NCBI GenBank assembly: GCA_022592435.1
Contig: JABYQS010000050.1
Span: 124,001 to 188,000 of the forward strand
DNA from: Cerioporus squamosus
Lineage: Eukaryota; Basidiomycota; Agaricomycetes; Polyporales; Polyporaceae
Length of the DNA: 64,000 nt
Direction: 5' to 3'
Position numbers and translations under genes: made by a program. The notes under the pieces were generated by a model. That model did no database searches and was not told the origin of the DNA. It saw nothing but the letters and a program-made list of their open reading frames with translations. Positions within the stretch are counted from its first letter, which is position 1, and every line of letters begins with the position of its first letter. Shown one piece after another: positions 59,522 to 64,000 of this stretch.

Positions 59522-59942
59522 CCGCGATCCTCCGCTGCGCTGCGCTGTCTACAGTTTTTTTCGGACCATAGCCTTTAACTTATTACATCCTGTCTTCGTC
59601 GGCATCTATGATGTCATTCATGTTTGCTATTCAACCGCTAGACCACTCGTATCCGTGTATACCCTTGTAGTATCCGCAGATCCGTCACACGCATCGCATC
59701 GCACTGTACAGTACTGTAAGATGATATCATTATTCGCTCGTATCCTTGCAGACACCAGTCTAGTCCCAAACGAACGCAACATAGTGAAAGCAATTCCAGA
59801 TGGTATGATACGCGTAAATGCAACGTTAGTATACGTGGGAGGATGTGGAAGGAAAACATATCAGTCATCACTGCCACCCCGACCACCGGAAGTGCGTAGC
59901 CTCCGAAGCTAGAACGTCAATCCAATCTCGACAACACCTGGT
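59522..59942. other. Convergent 3' region of adenylate cyclase and acyltransferase
   Basis: 420 bp with the two 3' untranslated regions facing each other. No gene or RNA recognised. Confidence 0.5.
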
Positions 59943-62900
59943 TCAGCGCTGGCCCGGTGCGACCCACGCAATGTCGTCCTCCCTCGAGCTGCTGACGGCC
60001 TCGCTGTCATAGCCCTCGCCCTCTCCATCGCTGAGCGCCGCCCAGTCACCCTCCACCGGGCTCTCCAGCTCCCTGAACTTAGCTCCGCGGGCACGCAGGA
60101 ACGCCACCACCTCGCGAGCACTCCGCCATCCGACCGGCTCTGGGTTGGGCTCGACTCCCTCCTCCGTCGCATGGTTCTCACCCAACGGCTCGACTTGTCC
60201 CCCATACGCTCGTGCCAGGTGGACGGAGGCGCGGACACGCTTGTCGTCAGGCGCACGCTCGAGCTGCAAGAACAGCGACGCAAGCGCTTTGGCGGCCTCG
60301 ACACGGGCACGGAGGACGTGGCGGATGAGCCGGCGTGAAGGCGGACGGCGCCGCTTCCCCGAAGGTGAAGGTGGAGTGGGAGAGGACGATTTCGAAGGAG
60401 AGGAAGGCTCGGGTGAAGAAGCGGGCAGAGCGGCAGAGGACGTAGCGGGCGTAACCGGCCGGGACTTCGCTTTGACTTTCGAGCGGTCTATCCACGGGTT
60501 CTCGGGCGGGATCCGGGGAACGGTGTACTGCGCCAGAGCATTGAGGGACATGTCCCATCGCTTAGGTGCCCAGACGCCGACGAGGATGCGCCAGGCGGCG
60601 ACAAGGCGTTTGGCGCTGCAGAGATCAGAACGGGTGTCAGACAAAGTTATGTGCTTTGCGCATTTCGCGTGCGCGATCAATTGAGTGGCACCTACCGATC
60701 GTAGGTATCTGTTTGCGGCAAATCACAAGGTGTCAGGAACATGTGGTGAGTTCGCACCTCGAGAAGAACGGTGGAGACGCACCATTGATCAGCCAGTTGT
60801 GGTACATCGCAAACCCAAAGACGAAAGTGAGGGCAACAAGCGCGCCGACCGGAGTATACCATAAGAACGCCCAGACAAAGAAGAAGGCGGCAGGGTATAT
60901 CATGAGCAGGAGCAGCAAACCGAAGACAACCTTGTTTTGAGCTTGGGTCTCTTCTTCGTCTTCGACCAACCGCGCACCGAAGCGGCCCATCACGTAGGCA
61001 GGCGCATGGAGAATGAGGGGAATGATGGAGAAGGGCAGAGGCAGCAGTAGCGCGACCGAATCCCGGATCAAGATGCTGAGCGTGTATAGACGGCTGGGTA
61101 CAGTGACCGGTTGACGAGGATCGAGCGCCGCTGACAGAGGCAGGGAAGACAAGACAGCATTCGTGAGGTGTGTGGACTCTAGCAGTGAGTAGTACGTGAG
61201 CAGGTGTCTTCTGATAGCGTTGATGTTCGGAACGAGGTCGGAAGTAGAGAACAGGTCGACGAGGCTGCGCGCATTGGTTCAGCACCGTCGAGGGCCATTC
61301 AATGGATAGCCGGAGGTCCCACGTACGTTTGAGATATGGGTACAAATTCATCAAGGTTGATAGAACGTTCTTCTGGCCATAAGAGATCCCGTGCCATCCG
61401 AGCAGTATAGAGGGTATCCCTGTAGCGTTGCAAAACTGGGGTGAGACTCGTGCAAATGGAACAGAGAGAATTTACTAGCCAGTCGGGTGCGTTGATCGTC
61501 GACTGAGTGAGCTCTCTCTCGATCGCCGCCGTTAAACGCTTGACTGCTGCCCGCGGTGCCCCATCCTCTCCGGACATGAACTGAACCATATAGTCTTCCA
61601 TCCTGATAGGCTGTCCGAACCTGACGGGTAATTATTGAACTTTGCGCCTCGCAGGAAACAGGGGCAGAAAAAACTCACTCCATAATCACCTAAAACGTCG
61701 GAATGTGAGGATTATGATCGTCACGGATGACGACCTCAACAATACTGACCTGACTGCGGTACTTCGACTTGTTCGTATAGACGATTCCGGCAGGGATGAT
61801 CATGACCTCCTCGGCACCTTGCTGAACCTTGTCTGGGTTCTCCTTGGCCCATTTGGTGTACTCCAGAGCAGCCCAAGCTGCGCCGTCCTTGATCTGCATG
61901 ATTTGAGGTTCGGTGTAGCTGGTACCTTCGGGAAATAGTGCCACTGCCTCGCCAGCGGCCAGAGTACGGAACGTGCCCTGGAAAAGAACACGCTTGTCTG
62001 AAGCCTTGCGGTCAACCGGGATGTTACCGGCAGACGTGAGGATGTACTTCATGACAGGGTTCGCGAATAATGACGCTGAAACGTGCTGGTCAATATGACG
62101 AACCCCAGGAGCCGGCAAACGGCTTACCTTTGGCCCAGTAGTGGAGGACCCTCTTGTACGGAAAGGCACAAGCTATGTGGAGATTAATTGATAAACGGAA
62201 GTCCAGGGTGCGATATCTTCACGTACAAAGGACTGCTGGGTCGAGCATCATGTTATGGTGTGTCGCAGTGCTGAGTTCGAGAAGATGTTAATAGACAAGC
62301 ACATTTTCGTCAGCAACCAATGGGAATGCTCTCGAAAGTCTACGGGGAAGGCTCGGCCGGAAGAGAGCCTCTAGGTAGAACAGAGGATGCGCGAAGGACA
62401 CAAGGTGTGTACTCGCGCGCAGGTTCAGCATGTCGACCAGCTGGCGATGAACTGCATGTATCCATACGCTACCACCGTTCACAGCCTAGAAGCAGAGAAC
62501 AGCAGTCCGAACCGAACGACCTCAGGCCGGTTCTCCGTATTGACTTCCGACGGCTGAAGTGGTTGGACCGAAGCTTGTTCGAGATAGACTCGACGTCGCA
62601 TGTAGGAGATACTGTGCACCGGCTGTGAGGCATAGGTCCTAGTGCCTGAAGCAATGGCATTGCGCACGACAACGGCATGCCACGCGAAGACTCAGAACAG
62701 GGTCCACGCCGCCATCGCGTTCACTTGCCAGTTGGGGGGGCAGACTCAGGGCATATGGACCCTGTACCCCGCGCATCCGAGAGGAGAACAGACATGGTGG
62801 CATGCAAGATAGAGATGAACACGCATGGGGTAGGTAGAACTCACACAATGATTGGACCTTGCTTCGGCACATTCTCGCCCCCAATGACATGGATCTCCGT

Positions 62901-62969
62901 GAAGAACGAGACAACGGCCCAGCCGGCGATGCCGCGCAGAAACTTGTGAAGGAGATACGCGTCCGACAT
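59943..62969 (-). CDS. Glycerol-3-phosphate/DHAP acyltransferase (SCT1/GPT2-like)
   Basis: ER membrane enzyme that acylates glycerol-3-phosphate, the first step of glycerolipid synthesis. The start gives MSDAYLLHKFLRGIAGWAVV and FFTEIHVIGGENVPKQGPIIV. After a 574-nt intron (62271-62844) comes TATHHNMMLDPAVL with the catalytic HX4D motif, then KRVLHYWAKASLFANP, SAGNIPVDRK, the substrate motif ALFPEGTSYTEPQIMQIKDGAAW, IIPAGIVYTNKSKYRS, FGQPIRMEDY, APDW-DTLYTARMARDLLW, and INLDEFVPISQT. C-terminal hydrophobic segments follow (VFGLLLLLMIYPAAFFFVW and neighbours), then RAKRLVAAWRILVGVWAPKRWD and a Ser/Pro-rich acidic tail ending VAPGQR. It uses a 13-nt microexon (60696-60708) and apparently one GC-AG intron. 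An in-frame upstream ATG at 63026 would add 19 hydrophobic residues. Confidence 0.9.
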
Positions 62970-63284
62970 AGCCAGCAAGCAAGCAGAGGCGACAGGAGGA
63001 GATGGCGGCAAGACGAAGAGGGCCAACCGAGGCGGACGTGGGCTGGTCCCCTGTGCACTCTCGGCTCTGCCCCGCGCCCCAAGAGTCTTTCAAGAGACCA
63101 AGACCGTGCACGCCTCCCCTTATGGCAAGTGCTCGCGCTACGCGCACGTGCCGCCATGTACGTGTCGCGCACCCGACCACGCACATCCATCTACAACTTG
63201 CCACCACCTCGTCCGTCCTCCAAGCCCTTGTAACCTCCACCGAGGCCTCTTTGCGACTGTCAGACCTCCGGAACACAGCTCGAC
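62970..63284. other. Divergent promoter between acyltransferase and SPC3
   Basis: 315 bp between the starts of two oppositely directed genes; both promoters must be here or in their leaders. No clear element identified. Confidence 0.5.
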
Positions 63285-63852
63285 ATGCATACAATATACT
63301 CACGAGTCAACAATGTCTCCGCGATGGTCTCGACTTGTCTCATGGTCCTCCTGGGCGCAATCTCGCTTTCTTCGCTCCTCTTCGCTGCGGATCCTAAGGG
63401 GACAATCGGTATCTCGAGCATTCAGGTGTCCGTAACTTTGTAACGTGTCTCCCGCCTCGCTCTTCATGGAGTCCTCCAGGTTTCCCGGGAACGCGCGCAG
63501 ATACTCGAACAAGAATCAAGACTTCACCTTCGTAAACTTCAACCTAACAGCAGGTCAGTTTCTTCCCAGAGACGCGGAGCATTCTCACCGACCCGCGCAC
63601 TAGACCTCTCGCCTCTGTTCAATTGGAACACGAAGCAGCTCTTCCTATACGTTAGTGCAGAATATGAGAACAAGCAAGGCGTGAGTCCAGCCTCCGTATT
63701 CTCGACCGTTCTGACGTCAGTTGTTATGTTCAATAGGTGAGAAACGAGGTCGTCATATGGGATCGCATCGTCCGCCGTAAGGAAGACGCCGAGCTCTCTG
63801 TCGCGGGGCGCAACAAGTATGTCTTCCGCGACGTGAGCGCATCCTTCAAGTG
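63285..63852 (+). CDS. SPC3: Signal peptidase complex subunit SPC3, 3' end outside window
   Basis: Essential subunit of the ER signal peptidase, a single-pass membrane protein with a lumenal domain. The sequence starts MHTIYSRVNNVSAMVSTCLM with the hydrophobic anchor VLLGAISLSSLLFAADPKG, then ISSIQ-VFPGNARRYSNKNQDF, TFVNFNLTA, DLSPLFNWNTKQLFLYVSAEY and EVVIWDRIVRRKEDAELSV followed by KYVFRDVSASFK. Introns lie after IQV, LTA and QG. A donor GTGAGT follows at 63853, and the expected C-terminal block does not appear before 64000, so the gene continues beyond the right edge after an intron of at least 148 nt. Confidence 0.9.
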
Positions 63853-64000
63853 AGTACCCCAGATCTCTACGTTCCCACTTGCTTCAATGCTATACGGCGC
63901 CGCGTATCTTCCGCTGCCCGCTTTGTGACCGCGGACGTCGCGCTTGTCGACTGAGCATGACCCGAGTATGTTCGACTACTCGGTAAAAGGCGGGACAGCG

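Noticed and set aside
1..64000. CRISPR arrays, prokaryotic operons, ribosome binding sites
   Set aside because: This is intron-rich eukaryotic DNA. No regularly spaced direct repeats were seen.

Overview
The window reads as nuclear DNA of a mushroom-forming basidiomycete (Agaricomycetes, most likely Polyporales). Almost every gene is cut by introns of 50-70 nt. A DUF6593 protein, a Plavaka-type DNA transposon with a DUF6698 partner, and a fungal Ras-associating/LRR/PP2C-like adenylate cyclase all point the same way. This assignment is inference from gene content and style; nothing was searched.

Layout, left to right. A Zn2Cys6 transcription factor (2-3114) is followed by a tandem pair of P-loop nucleotide-kinase-like genes, the left copy apparently intact and the right copy broken at two splice junctions (3481-5772). 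Then come a DUF6593 protein, an MMTAG2-like protein, an SQS1-like R3H/G-patch splicing factor with several apparent frame breaks, and the ER SNARE USE1. A gene-poor stretch follows (about 15.4-29.5 kb) with only two supportable coding regions, both unrecognised, and a tRNA-like SINE head. Next is a structurally complete Plavaka element (29.5-35.7 kb) carrying transposase and DUF6698 genes.

From 36.8 to 44.3 kb lie two tandem YAT-family amino-acid permeases directly upstream of a homocysteine S-methyltransferase. This recalls the S-methylmethionine/SAM salvage pairs of yeast (MMP1/MHT1, SAM3/SAM4) and E. coli (mmuP/mmuM), and is my most interesting functional reading of the window. The rest is conserved housekeeping and signalling: ribosomal protein uS2 (RPS0), glucosamine-6-phosphate deaminase, a NIMA-family kinase, adenylate cyclase CYR1, a glycerol-3-phosphate acyltransferase and the start of signal peptidase subunit SPC3, which runs off the right edge.

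Exon boundaries were read by eye from GT/AG sites and frame continuity. CDS coordinates are start-to-stop spans that include introns.
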